This document shows, piece after piece, positions 15,889 through 23,847 of a stretch of 33,942 nt of DNA; within the stretch, counting starts at the first letter, position 1; the number at the start of each line of letters is the position of its first letter. Location of the stretch: the NCBI RefSeq assembly GCF_002159845.1, contig NZ_NFJK01000024.1, forward strand, positions 1 through 33,942, given 5' to 3'. The notes under the pieces are model-generated. The model saw only the letters and a program-made list of their open reading frames with translations, had not been told where the DNA came from and ran no database searches. The DNA comes from Anaeromassilibacillus sp. An250. GTDB lineage: Bacteria > Bacillota > Clostridia > Oscillospirales > Acutalibacteraceae. Position numbers and translations under genes: made by a program.

Positions 15889-16704
15889 ATGAAACAACAT
15901 CAAAAGCAACAAAAAATAATCCGACTCGGCACCCACGGCGAGGACTACGGAAGCTGGATGTCTAACCCGGTTTTTTACATGATCGGTGGGCTGTTGACCC
16001 TGTCGGCGGTGCTGGCAGCGATATCCTTTTCCATGTTTCATATTGCCGCGCTCGGCATCCTGTTCTCTGTTGCCGCAGCGGCGCTGCTTGCCCTGCTGAT
16101 CTGGTGTGCATGGATACGGAAACAGTACGCTTTCGGCGGCGGAGGAATGATGGAGCGGGTCCATCAGGTCGTCCTCTCCCATCTGGATTTTGACGGGCAG
16201 GGACAACTTCTGGAGGTTGGATGCGGCTCCGGCGCACTGAGCATACGGGCGGCTCTCACCTGGCCGGACGCCCAAATCACCGGCATGGACTATTGGGGTG
16301 TGGCCTACGGCTATGGTCAGGCCATGTGCGAGAAAAATGCCGAGAGCGAGGGCGTCGGCTTCAGGTGTGCGTTCCGGCACGGGGATGCCAACAAGCTGGA
16401 TTTCCCTGATGAGAGTTTCGACGCCGTGGTGAGCAACTATGTCTACCACAATGTAATGGGTGCGGACAAGCAGGCTCTGCTGTTGGAGACCCTGCGGGTG
16501 CTGAAAAAGGGCGGCGTCTTTGCGCTCAACGATGACATGAAGCCAAAAAAGTACGGGGACATGGATGCCTTTGTCCAAAAGCTGCGGGACATGGGCTATG
16601 AGGACGTGCGCCTCATCGACACCGCCCAGGAGGCTTTCGGTTCCCGCCGGCGGGCGGCCATGATGATGCTGGGCGACTCCCGGATGCTGGCGGGGCGGAA
16701 GTAA
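15889..16704 (+). CDS. Membrane-anchored SAM-dependent methyltransferase
   Basis: A 271-residue class I methyltransferase with two N-terminal membrane helices (about residues 25-72, VFYMIGGLLTLSAVLAAISF and LGILFSVAAAALLALLIWC). The SAM-binding motif LLEVGCGSGALSI is at about 104-116, with the motif near 175-195 (LDFPDESFDAVVSNYVYHNV) as in small-molecule methyltransferases. The soluble domain would sit on the cytoplasmic face of the membrane. Start taken at ATG 15889 with AGGAG nine bases upstream; ATG 15880 touches that Shine-Dalgarno sequence. The substrate is unknown. Its neighbours suggest a small molecule related to metal uptake, which is inference. Confidence 0.82.
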   Translation: MKQHQKQQKIIRLGTHGEDYGSWMSNPVFYMIGGLLTLSAVLAAISFSMFHIAALGILFSVAAAALLALLIWCAWIRKQYAFGGGGMMERVHQVVLSHLDFDGQGQLLEVGCGSGALSIRAALTWPDAQITGMDYWGVAYGYGQAMCEKNAESEGVGFRCAFRHGDANKLDFPDESFDAVVSNYVYHNVMGADKQALLLETLRVLKKGGVFALNDDMKPKKYGDMDAFVQKLRDMGYEDVRLIDTAQEAFGSRRRAAMMMLGDSRMLAGRK

Positions 16705-16718
16705 GACGGAGGTTTGTC

Positions 16719-17378
16719 ATGAACTATACATATTGTGAAAGGCTGATGTGGGTTGCCATCGCTCCTGCCGCATTTCGGTATCTGGCAAGGCAGGAGTTGG
16801 GATGGGATATTTCTGCGTTGAAGCAGCTCTCTAAGCAGATTTACCGGCAAATGGTATCCCGTACCCCGGATATTGGCTCCATGATGGAAAACCCGTTGCG
16901 GGTCTGCCTGACTGGTGGAATTCTATGGCTGTCTATCTATAAGGCGGCAGAAGAAAAAATGAGTGAAAAGTGCTTTGAGGGCATGGTAAGTGCCAGTATG
17001 CGTTCTCCTCTGGTTGTGACCGCCTTCCGGGGCAAAGCCAAGACTGCATTTACATTGAAGGCTCAATATAAGCGAGCAGCGACTGCATCTTTGGCGGATG
17101 CAGATAGGAACCCCTTTCAGTGGAATGCCGAGGTCATCTTCGGCCGGGATGCAGAGGAATATACGATCCTTTACCACCAGTGCGGTCTGTGTGCCCTGGG
17201 CCGACAGGAGGGCCTTCCTCATCTGGTTCCCTATCTATGCGCTCTGGACACGATGTCCGTCGACTGGATGGGTGGGCGGCTCTACCGTACCAAAACGCTG
17301 GCTGCCGGCGGTGACTGCTGTGACTTTTATATCTGCAAAAAGGGTTCCCGTTGGGACAAAGAACGGCAGGGAAAATAG
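16719..17378 (+). CDS. ATC hydrolase (L-2-amino-thiazoline-4-carboxylate hydrolase)-like protein
   Basis: A 219-residue protein that resembles the ATC-hydrolase family. The C-terminal segment LCALDTMSVDWMGG (about residues 173-186), then RTKT and GGDCCDFYI (about 197-205), is the conserved core of that family, including the Cys pair near 200-201. The named activity opens a thiazoline ring of L-2-amino-thiazoline-4-carboxylic acid, but most members are uncharacterised, so the chemistry is only suggested. ATG at 16719 follows GGAGG. It lies between a methyltransferase and an alpha/beta hydrolase in one operon. Thiazoline rings also occur in siderophores such as yersiniabactin, which is why the context is of interest. 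Confidence 0.68.
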   Translation: MNYTYCERLMWVAIAPAAFRYLARQELGWDISALKQLSKQIYRQMVSRTPDIGSMMENPLRVCLTGGILWLSIYKAAEEKMSEKCFEGMVSASMRSPLVVTAFRGKAKTAFTLKAQYKRAATASLADADRNPFQWNAEVIFGRDAEEYTILYHQCGLCALGRQEGLPHLVPYLCALDTMSVDWMGGRLYRTKTLAAGGDCCDFYICKKGSRWDKERQGK

Positions 17379-17393
17379 AAAAAGGGAGATTTG

Positions 17394-18260
17394 ATGACGC
17401 TTGCAGAATTTCGCCGGACTTATCCCGCCGCCACCTTCACGGTCAGCAGCGGGAAACTCTTTACCTATCGCTACTATCAAAATCCCCAGGCCAAAGCCAC
17501 GCTGGTCCTGCTCACGGGCGGCATTGGGCTGTCCGACCTGTTTTATAAGCACTTTGCCCGGTTCGCCAGGGATTTTTCGGTGCTGACCTTTGACTATCAG
17601 CTCCAGTTCGGGGACAACGGCGAGTTTGCCGATGCCGTGGCTGAACTACTCCGCCACCTGAAGGAAAAGGTCTGGCTGGTGGGACAGTCCCTGGGCGGCG
17701 TAGTGGCCCAGGTCATCGCCTCCCGCCACCCGGAAGTGGTGGAGGGGCTGGTCCTCTCCAACACCTGCTCGCTGTCCGGCAACATGAGCAAGGCCGGGTA
17801 TCAGGATCTGATGAAGATAATCGAAAGCCAGCGGAAGTTCAAAAAATGGCTTGCCTTCCTGCCGTTTCCGCTCATCAAGCGGATGATGAGATGGGCGGTG
17901 ATGAAAAAGAAAACCGATGGCTTTACAGCCCAGGAAAAGGCCGCTATGGAGGAACTGTGCGGCGCTATGATGGAACTGCTCACCAAGCCCTATGAACAGC
18001 ACATGATTGACTTTCTCTGTGACGCAGAACACTACTTTGGCATGACCCGCAATGATTTTGCCCCGTGGGAGGGGCGGGTGCTGCTGATTTTGTCCGAGGA
18101 CGACACCACCTTCACCCCGGCCTGCCGGGAGGACCTGATCGCCCTGATGCCAAGTCCCACGGTGGTCACCGACCTGACCGGCGGCCACCTGGCGCTGATG
18201 GTGCGGCTGGAACAGTATGCGGATCTGGTAACAAAATTTATTCTGGAGCGGACACCATGA
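17394..18260 (+). CDS. Alpha/beta hydrolase
   Basis: A 288-residue alpha/beta-hydrolase fold enzyme. The oxyanion-side motif LLTGGIG is near residue 39, the nucleophile elbow GQSLGG has Ser99, an acidic residue lies in LILSEDDTTF (about 237-246), and the catalytic His is in GGHLALM (about 264-270). An insertion rich in Lys/Met (about 140-190) forms the lid. Substrate unknown; esterase or thioesterase activity is the usual range. ATG 17394 follows GGGAG; TTG 17391 is too close. It is the last gene of the operon and is followed by a strong hairpin. It could act on a siderophore ester, which is inference from context only. Confidence 0.85.
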   Translation: MTLAEFRRTYPAATFTVSSGKLFTYRYYQNPQAKATLVLLTGGIGLSDLFYKHFARFARDFSVLTFDYQLQFGDNGEFADAVAELLRHLKEKVWLVGQSLGGVVAQVIASRHPEVVEGLVLSNTCSLSGNMSKAGYQDLMKIIESQRKFKKWLAFLPFPLIKRMMRWAVMKKKTDGFTAQEKAAMEELCGAMMELLTKPYEQHMIDFLCDAEHYFGMTRNDFAPWEGRVLLILSEDDTTFTPACREDLIALMPSPTVVTDLTGGHLALMVRLEQYADLVTKFILERTP

Positions 18261-18261
18261 G

Positions 18262-18293
18262 GAGAGCCGGCTGGTCAATGCCAGCCGGCTCTC
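18262..18293. terminator. Hairpin between convergent genes
   Basis: GAGAGCCGGCTGG (18262-18274), six-base loop, CCAGCCGGCTCTC (18281-18293): a perfect 13-bp stem. The downstream T-run is weak, so it may serve as a bidirectional terminator for the hydrolase gene and the minus-strand DUF6050 gene. Confidence 0.8.
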
Positions 18294-18308
18294 TATCATT
18301 TGTCCATC

Positions 18309-18644
18309 TCAATATCCTACGATCAGGCGGTAGATGGTGAGGGGCACATACCATGCCGCCACCAGCAGGCGCCACACCAGGACGAAGCCGCCGATGATGC
18401 CGCCGATCACGAAGTTCAGAACAAACAGGGCGGCGCCGCCGCCCAGGGAGCCGCCGCCCGGCACGATCCACACGCACATCCGATGGATGCCGAAGGGCAG
18501 GCCGCAGAGTATCCAGAGCCAGAGAAGATCCAGCTCTCCATTCCTGATGCAGGCGGATTTGAAAATGCAGTACAGCAGCCCGGCGATGGCGACGGGCAAA
18601 ACTGCCTTCTTGAAAAATTCCTTAACGGCCTCTGTTCTCGTCAT
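18309..18644 (-). CDS. DUF6050-like small membrane protein
   Basis: A 111-residue membrane protein with about three hydrophobic segments (VLPVAIAGLLYCIF, LDLLWLWILCGLPF, and the Gly-rich ALFVLNFVIGGIIGGFVLVW). It resembles DUF6050 proteins that sit downstream of the relaxase in Tn1549-type elements; function unknown. Start taken at the ATG at 18644, with GGAGGTG about seven bases upstream on the minus strand; a longer frame to 18728 lacks a good start. It is the last gene of the minus-strand mobilisation set. Confidence 0.72.
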   Translation of the reverse strand: MTRTEAVKEFFKKAVLPVAIAGLLYCIFKSACIRNGELDLLWLWILCGLPFGIHRMCVWIVPGGGSLGGGAALFVLNFVIGGIIGGFVLVWRLLVAAWYVPLTIYRLIVGY

Positions 18645-18736
18645 TGGCAGCACCTCCATTCCTGCCTCCATTATACAGATAAAATCAGACCGCGCCCAGG
18701 GGCTTTTGAAAAGTCCGGCAAAGCGCACAACCGCCT

Positions 18737-20086
18737 CTATTCCAGTTCGTTGCTCCGCTGTCTCTGCGGTTCGGCCTCCCTCGGTTTTTCCAGCAGGGCC
18801 TCCACATTCTGGCGGAGGGTATCGTACTCCCGCTCCTCCCGCTGGGCCTTCCGATATTCCGATTGCAGGGCGGTCCGCCTGGCGGTGAGCTCGTCCATCT
18901 CGGCCCGGAGCCGTTTGGTGGCGGGCAGGGGTACAGCGTCCAGGCGTTTCAGCTCTCTTGCCGCCGCCTCAAACAGGATGATTTCGCCCTCATGCCCCCG
19001 GAGGAACTTCTCCTTGTCCCTGGACTGGCGGTATTCCTCATACAGGGGACGGAGCTGGCGATAGGTGGCGGCGTGCTTCATAGTGAGGGTCAGCCGCTCC
19101 ATTTCTTTCTTCGTTGCCCGGAGGTCCGCCTTCACCCTGGCGGTGGCGGCCGCCGCCCCGTCGCACCGCTCGGACAGGTCCTCCAAACTTCCGATGCCAT
19201 GCTCCGTCAGGAAGTTCAGTGTTTCCGCCGCCCGCTTCAAGTTCTCGATGGTTGCCCAATGCTTGTAACCGGCGCTCTGTTGGGCCTTGATATTGTTCTG
19301 GATGTCGATGAGCAGGCTGGGCTTCCCGGTGCGCTGCTTCGGCTGGCGGGAGGGGCTGGGCCTGCCGGCGATCCGGGCGGTCAGGGCCTCCTCGGCGTAG
19401 TCGGCGCCCAGGGCCTTCAATCGGGTGAACCGCTCCTGGCCCGGTGCCCTGGCGGAGATGTACTTGCCCCGTTTCAGTTCGTACCCTTCCCGCTGAAGGC
19501 GGCGGAGCAAGTCCTCCAGGCCGGCGCAGCCGGGCAGGAGCCGGTCGATGGCGGAGCGCAGCTTCGCCTTGTAGCTGGTGCCGTTCTGTTCCGCCTGGTG
19601 TTCGATGTAGCTCTTGCCCTTGTCCCGGCCTGGGACGATGACGGACAGGCCATGTTCTTTGCAGATCCGGTCACTGGTGCGGCGGATGAAGTGATAGCTC
19701 CGCTTATTGGAGTGATAGTGCTTGTGGTCCTGAAAGCTGACCGCATTGAAAATCAGGTGGTTATGGACGTGATCCCTGTCTATGTGGGTGGTAAGGACAA
19801 ATTCATATTTGCCGCCCAGGACCTCCCGCGCCAGCTCCATGCCGATCCGGTGGGCCTCCTCCGGCGTGACCTCCCCAGGTTCAAACGCCTGGATGAGATG
19901 TCGGCCCAGGTTCGTGCCCTTGTCGATGGCATGGCGGCGGGTCCAGGCAAATTCGATGTCGGCGGTCTCGGCGGAGCAGCCGAAGGAGGACACCAGCAGT
20001 TTCCCATCTGTCTTATCGGGATTGCAGATATAGTCAATGGCCGCTTTCAGCGTTGACTTAATAGGATGCGTCTTTGTAACTGCCAT
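18737..20086 (-). CDS. MOBP-type relaxase (mobilisation nuclease)
   Basis: A 449-residue relaxase. The N-terminal domain has the histidine triad HIDRDHVHNHL at residues 101-111, which binds the metal used for nicking, after a conserved start (MAVTKTHPIKSTLKAAIDYI). The C-terminal half (about 270-440) is charged and coiled-coil. The enzyme nicks at oriT, stays bound to the 5' end through a tyrosine, and leads the strand into the recipient through the T4SS encoded at 367-14883. ATG at 20086 has GGAG five bases upstream. It overlaps MobC by 40 bases, so the two are coupled. Length and motifs are normal; likely functional. Confidence 0.92.
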   Translation of the reverse strand: MAVTKTHPIKSTLKAAIDYICNPDKTDGKLLVSSFGCSAETADIEFAWTRRHAIDKGTNLGRHLIQAFEPGEVTPEEAHRIGMELAREVLGGKYEFVLTTHIDRDHVHNHLIFNAVSFQDHKHYHSNKRSYHFIRRTSDRICKEHGLSVIVPGRDKGKSYIEHQAEQNGTSYKAKLRSAIDRLLPGCAGLEDLLRRLQREGYELKRGKYISARAPGQERFTRLKALGADYAEEALTARIAGRPSPSRQPKQRTGKPSLLIDIQNNIKAQQSAGYKHWATIENLKRAAETLNFLTEHGIGSLEDLSERCDGAAAATARVKADLRATKKEMERLTLTMKHAATYRQLRPLYEEYRQSRDKEKFLRGHEGEIILFEAAARELKRLDAVPLPATKRLRAEMDELTARRTALQSEYRKAQREEREYDTLRQNVEALLEKPREAEPQRQRSNELE

Positions 20087-20376
20087 ATCTGCTCCATCCT
20101 CTCCCGGATCTCCTCCATGTCGGCCTGGTAGGCCGGACCGCCGACGTTCAACCGCTTGGCGATCTGGTTGATGTTCCGGCCGATGGCGGAGAGGGCGCGG
20201 GTCATCTCCTTGATGTCGGTGGTGTCCACCTGGATGATGTACCCATCAATCGCCATTTTGCGGAGATAGGCGCCGCTCCGCTTTGTGTGGAGCTGGGCCA
20301 TTTTCTCCTCAATGAGCCGCTTTTCCTCCTCTGTCACCCAAAACTTCATCTGGATATTCCGCTTTCGGTTTGCCAT
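20047..20376 (-). CDS. mobC: MobC relaxosome accessory protein
   Basis: A 109-residue MobC-type protein: ribbon-helix-helix-like N terminus (RNIQMKFWVTEEEKRLIEEK) and the conserved ALSAIGRNINQIAKRLN segment at about residues 61-78. MobC helps the relaxase melt and bind oriT. ATG at 20376 follows GGAGG. It is the first gene of the minus-strand mobilisation operon, and the structured region just upstream (20405-20498) is the probable oriT, which fits the usual arrangement. Confidence 0.9.
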   Translation of the reverse strand: MANRKRNIQMKFWVTEEEKRLIEEKMAQLHTKRSGAYLRKMAIDGYIIQVDTTDIKEMTRALSAIGRNINQIAKRLNVGGPAYQADMEEIRERMEQIWQLQRRILLSQR

Positions 20377-20404
20377 GCTGCGCCGCCTCCGTTTCTATAA
20401 GGGT

Positions 20405-20498
20405 CTGGGACTATCCCAGCAAGCAATTTTTGATTTAGGGGCAGGGGTCCCCCCTAAATCAAAAATCCGCCAGTGGGTACTCACTGGCTGTGCTTGCT
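20405..20498. other. Probable origin of transfer (oriT)
   Basis: A nested set of inverted repeats directly upstream of mobC. CTGGGA/TCCCAG lie at 20405-20410 and 20414-20419. AGCAAGCA (20418-20425) pairs with TGCTTGCT (20491-20498). Inside it, ATTTTTGATTTAGGGG (20426-20441) pairs with CCCCTAAATCAAAAAT (20451-20466), and GCCAGTG/CACTGGC lie at 20469-20475 and 20482-20488. Position and structure fit an oriT; the nick site is not identified and may lie in the sequence just after 20498. Confidence 0.75.
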
Positions 20499-20606
20499 AT
20501 CGTAACCCTACCCTCGTATTCTCCCTCTACTAATACTACAATTTGAAACAGAGATTTTGGCTATTTCCATCTAAAAATCTTTAACGTCATGGGCCTTTAT
20601 CAAAAT

Positions 20607-20635
20607 TTGACACAGAAGAAATTATCACATATACT
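20607..20635 (+). promoter_or_regulatory. Consensus promoter of the AraC gene
   Basis: TTGACA (20607-20612), 17-base spacer, TATACT (20630-20635). The match to sigma-70 consensus is near perfect, so control probably relies on the operator just downstream. Confidence 0.85.
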
Positions 20636-20641
20636 TAATAG

Positions 20642-20661
20642 CAGTTAGTTATGGCGAACTG
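20642..20661 (+). promoter_or_regulatory. Operator (site 2 of 3)
   Basis: CAGTTAG, six bases, CGAACTG: seven-base arms with one mismatch, lying at the predicted transcription start. The core GTTAGTTAT is identical to site 1 at 15307. Confidence 0.72.
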
Positions 20662-20674
20662 AAGGGAGGAATGG

Positions 20675-21733
20675 GTGGTGCTGACCTATGAAAAACAAGC
20701 ACTCTCTGGTGCGATTGAAGTATTATTGCGGTCTGAATTGCCAGACGAATTTGAAGGGACAAAGTTATACGGCTCTCCCGAAGAAGATGAACTACGGCAG
20801 GACTGTAAAATATTTCGGCTGTCAAATGAAACAGGGCATGGACGCATTACAGTCTATCAGGTTTTTTCTGGTATTGAGCTTTACTATAACGATATGCACA
20901 TGGGATATTGCAATCAAAATCAAGCCACAGCTAAAAACATGATAGAGATTAACCATTGTCTGATAGGACGTTTTGAGTGTAGCTTTGGTGAAAATAGTTG
21001 CTGCTATATGGCGGAAGGCGATTTGTCGATCAGCTCCATGATGAAGAAAAAGTCAAATTCGTGTTTTCCGCTGAACCACTATCACGGTATTTCTATCATC
21101 ATCAATCTGGATGAATTGCTGCCGGAAGTACGGCAAATCATGGAGCTATTGAATATTGATTTGCACTACATACAAAAATATATTTGCGAAGGAAACCGTT
21201 GCTGCATCATGCGGGCCAATCCGTCTATTGAACATATTTTTTCGGAACTCTATCATGTCCGGGAAAAAAGAAAACCAGGATACATGAAAGTCAAAATGCT
21301 GGAACTGCTTCTGTTCTTAAGTGATCTCAATACGGCAGAAGAAGTTTTACAGACGGATTATTTCAATCAAAATCAGGTCGCATTGATTAAAGCAGTAGCG
21401 TCCTATATTACGGAGGACTTGACAGCACATCATACGATTGAACAGCTTTCCCAGAAATTCGAGATTTCTACAACAGCATTGAAAAAGTGCTTTCGAGGCG
21501 TCTATGGAACCTCTGTCTATTCTTATCTTCGTACCTATCGGCTTCAAGTCGCCAAAAAATTGTTGCTGGAAACCGAGTTGTCAGTAACGGAGATTGCAAG
21601 TAAAATCGGATATGAAAATCCGAATAAATTCACTTCTGCCTTCAAAGAAACGTATGGCAGCTCTCCGACGGAATTCAGAAAGAGTGTCCGTTTGGATAGA
21701 AGCGGGTCCGTATGGAGTGGCGAAGAAATCTGA
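20675..21733 (+). CDS. AraC-family transcriptional regulator
   Basis: A 352-residue regulator. Residues 1-230 form an unassigned sensing domain with several Cys; the AraC DNA-binding domain is at about 240-340, with the first helix-turn-helix in HHTIEQLSQKFEISTTALKK and the second in LSVTEIASKIGYENPNKFTS, and the closing YGSSPTEFRKS. The start is GTG 20675 with GGGAGG upstream; the ATG at 20671 is out of frame. It leads an ECF/ABC transporter cluster, as YbtA does in the yersiniabactin locus, where an AraC protein senses the siderophore. The effector here is unknown. Base composition is visibly AT-richer than the conjugation operon, which suggests a separate origin. Confidence 0.88.
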   Translation: MVLTYEKQALSGAIEVLLRSELPDEFEGTKLYGSPEEDELRQDCKIFRLSNETGHGRITVYQVFSGIELYYNDMHMGYCNQNQATAKNMIEINHCLIGRFECSFGENSCCYMAEGDLSISSMMKKKSNSCFPLNHYHGISIIINLDELLPEVRQIMELLNIDLHYIQKYICEGNRCCIMRANPSIEHIFSELYHVREKRKPGYMKVKMLELLLFLSDLNTAEEVLQTDYFNQNQVALIKAVASYITEDLTAHHTIEQLSQKFEISTTALKKCFRGVYGTSVYSYLRTYRLQVAKKLLLETELSVTEIASKIGYENPNKFTSAFKETYGSSPTEFRKSVRLDRSGSVWSGEEI

Positions 21734-21805
21734 GCTGTATTAGAATATCCTTTGTCAGATAAAAGCAGAAAGACCGCTTGAAGCTGGCCTATTTTTTGAA
21801 TGGTG

Positions 21806-21823
21806 GGTTAGGTACTGCTAACT
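21806..21823 (+). promoter_or_regulatory. Operator (site 3 of 3)
   Basis: GGTTAG, six bases (GTACTG), CTAACT; the inner five-base arms GTTAG/CTAAC are perfect. It lies 27 bases before the ECF S-component gene. No clear -35/-10 pair is seen around it. Confidence 0.68.
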
Positions 21824-21850
21824 TTCTGCAAGACAAAGGAGGATTTCCAA

Positions 21851-22456
21851 ATGGAAAATGAAAAATCGACAGGTAACAAGTACACTGTCAAAGACGCGGC
21901 AATCATCGGTATCTTCTGTGCGGTCATGTTCGTTGTATTTATGGTCTATTCGACCCTGACCGGCGCTTCACTGTTCTATTCCATGATTTTTAACGCCGCA
22001 GGTGCGGCACTTATCCTCGCACCGTTCTATGTTTATATGTGCATGAAAGTCGGCAAGCATGGCCCCGCTCTTGTCTACAATATCATGTGGGCAATTATCG
22101 CCGGATTGATGATGGGGCCATTTATGATTCCGTGGTTTTTGGGCGGCGGTATCATCGCAGAGCTTTCCATGTGCGGAAAGGATGCCTACCATGACATTAA
22201 GCGTGTGTCCATTTCGTGGGTAATCACGGCATTGGTTCGCGCTGCACATGGTATGTCAGAAATTTGGTTTTTCAAAGACGCATTTCTTGCCACCGGTGTC
22301 AGTGAGCAGCAGGTTCAGGTTCAGACCCAGTATTACACCGATCCGAAGTACGTCCTTTTGAGCCTGGCTGTCACCGCTATCCTGGCCGTCCTTGGCTGCA
22401 TGATTAGCAACAAACTGATTGTGAAGCACTTCAGAAAGAGTGGCGCGATTAAATAA
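21851..22456 (+). CDS. ECF transporter S component (MptD / Trep_Strep type)
   Basis: A 201-residue polytopic membrane protein with about five to six hydrophobic segments (for example AIIGIFCAVMFVVFMVYSTL at residues 17-36 and IMWAIIAGLMMGPFMIPWFL near 78-97). It resembles MptD-like substrate-binding S components of energy-coupling factor importers. S components bind the substrate in the membrane and are driven by a T protein and two ATPases. ATG at 21851 follows AAAGGAGG. It overlaps no neighbour, but the T-component gene starts three bases after its stop. The substrate is not defined; the metal-repressor-like operator upstream hints at a metal chelate. Confidence 0.8.
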   Translation: MENEKSTGNKYTVKDAAIIGIFCAVMFVVFMVYSTLTGASLFYSMIFNAAGAALILAPFYVYMCMKVGKHGPALVYNIMWAIIAGLMMGPFMIPWFLGGGIIAELSMCGKDAYHDIKRVSISWVITALVRAAHGMSEIWFFKDAFLATGVSEQQVQVQTQYYTDPKYVLLSLAVTAILAVLGCMISNKLIVKHFRKSGAIK

Positions 22457-22459
22457 ACT

Positions 22460-23137
22460 ATGAGCATGAAATTTGATTTTCGGACCAAATTGCTTGTCAT
22501 AGTTCTCACTATGTCGCTTGTGGCGGTGCTCACAAGCGACATTTTGATATACACACTTTTGGGCGTTTTGAGCGTGTATTTGATTATTCAGGGCTTTGGC
22601 AGGCAGACAATAAAATATCTAATCGTCTGCGGTGTTTTTATCGTGTTGAGGCTGCTTTCAGGAGGACAGGGCATTACCATTCTTATGCCGGAAATGTTCC
22701 TGTTCATGGTGCTGCGTATTTTGATGATGGTTATGGCTGCGCAGCCCGTGATTGGTATGCCGCCGGGAGAAGTTGTAGCAGTTTTTAAGAAAATCCACGC
22801 TCCTGATGGAATTGCCCTGCCCGTAACCTTCATGCTGCGTTTCTTCCCTACTGTGCGCAGTGAATTTTCCGATGTGTTTGCCTCACTTCGGCTGCGAAAG
22901 CTGTTGTCATGGAAACATCCTCTGGACGCAATGGAGTATATTGTTACGCCTGTTATTTTCCGTTCATCCAGAATAGCTGAAGAACTCGCAGCTTCTGCTG
23001 AAAGCAGGGGGATTTCCAATCCGGGAAAACATACCTGCCGCAGGAAGATAGAATTTCAAAAAAGAGATTGGATTATGTGCGTGGTTGCTGTTTGCGTAAC
23101 CGCACTCTATTTTGTGCTGGAAAGGACGGTAGCATAA
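22460..23137 (+). CDS. ECF transporter T component (CbiQ/EcfT type)
   Basis: A 225-residue membrane protein with about four to five hydrophobic segments (KLLVIVLTMSLVAVLTSDIL near residues 8-27; LFMVLRILMMVMAAQPVIGM near 81-100) and the T-component coupling region with the Ala-Xaa-Arg signature ASAESRG near 196-202. It links the S component to the ATPases. ATG at 22460 has no clear Shine-Dalgarno sequence and probably relies on coupling to the gene before. Its stop overlaps the next ATG (TAATG). Family confident. Confidence 0.85.
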   Translation: MSMKFDFRTKLLVIVLTMSLVAVLTSDILIYTLLGVLSVYLIIQGFGRQTIKYLIVCGVFIVLRLLSGGQGITILMPEMFLFMVLRILMMVMAAQPVIGMPPGEVVAVFKKIHAPDGIALPVTFMLRFFPTVRSEFSDVFASLRLRKLLSWKHPLDAMEYIVTPVIFRSSRIAEELAASAESRGISNPGKHTCRRKIEFQKRDWIMCVVAVCVTALYFVLERTVA

Positions 23138-23847
23138 TGGTAAATGATAAAGCAAGGCGATCCGTTATCCAGTTTGAAGATGTATCTTTTGAATATCCGG
23201 GAGCCGAAACAGAAAGTATCCATCATATCAGCCTCGATATAAAAAAGGGCGAGTTCCTTGTTCTGACTGGAGGGAGCGGCTGCGGAAAGACAACTTTAAC
23301 ACGATTGATAAACGGGTTAGCTGAACAATTTTACGAAGGGACGCTGAAAGGGCGAGTCACACTGCTGGGACGCAGCATATCGGAATATCCTCTGTATGAA
23401 ATCGGGAAAAAAGTAGGTTCAATCTTTCAAGATCCAAAGAGCCAGTTTTTTGCCAGTATTACAGAGGATGAAATTGCGTTCGGGTGTGAAAACTATGGCG
23501 TTCCGTATGAAGAACTGGATGGACGGGTTTCAAGTGCGATCAAACGTATTAACGGAGATATGCTGCGCGGGAAAGAAATTTATCCGATGTCCAGCGGAGA
23601 AAAACAGAAAATAGCGGTGGCCTCCGTCAATGCTGTTGACCCGGAAATTTATGTGTTTGATGAACCTTCGGCCAATTTGGATATGTATTCCGTTGAGGCG
23701 CTTAAAAATTTGATGGGTGGACTAAAAGCGGAAGGCCACACAATCATTGTTGCTGAACACCGGCTTTATTATCTTACTGACCTTGCAGACCGTTTTCTTT
23801 ATATGGAAAACGGGAGCATACCCGTCTGTTCAAGGACACCTTGCTGA
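23137..23847 (+). CDS. ECF ATPase, truncated after its first ATPase domain
   Basis: A 236-residue ATPase. All motifs of one domain are present: Walker A TGGSGCGKTT (44-53), Q-loop Gln98, signature MSSGEKQ (151-157), Walker B IYVFDEPSANLD (171-182) and the H-loop His208. After about residue 228 the sequence (PVCSRTPC) no longer fits the family, and the DNA continues in another frame as the second half of an ABC exporter domain. Many ECF ATPases in such loci are double-domain proteins of about 450-500 residues; here the second domain would be lost. ATG at 23137 overlaps the T-component stop. The remaining domain could still dimerise, so activity is possible but uncertain. Confidence 0.78.
   Translation: MVNDKARRSVIQFEDVSFEYPGAETESIHHISLDIKKGEFLVLTGGSGCGKTTLTRLINGLAEQFYEGTLKGRVTLLGRSISEYPLYEIGKKVGSIFQDPKSQFFASITEDEIAFGCENYGVPYEELDGRVSSAIKRINGDMLRGKEIYPMSSGEKQKIAVASVNAVDPEIYVFDEPSANLDMYSVEALKNLMGGLKAEGHTIIVAEHRLYYLTDLADRFLYMENGSIPVCSRTPC

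Noticed and set aside
18863-20056. Plus-strand 397-codon frame opposite the relaxase
   Set aside because: Gly/Leu/Val-rich shadow; the minus strand carries the relaxase His triad.
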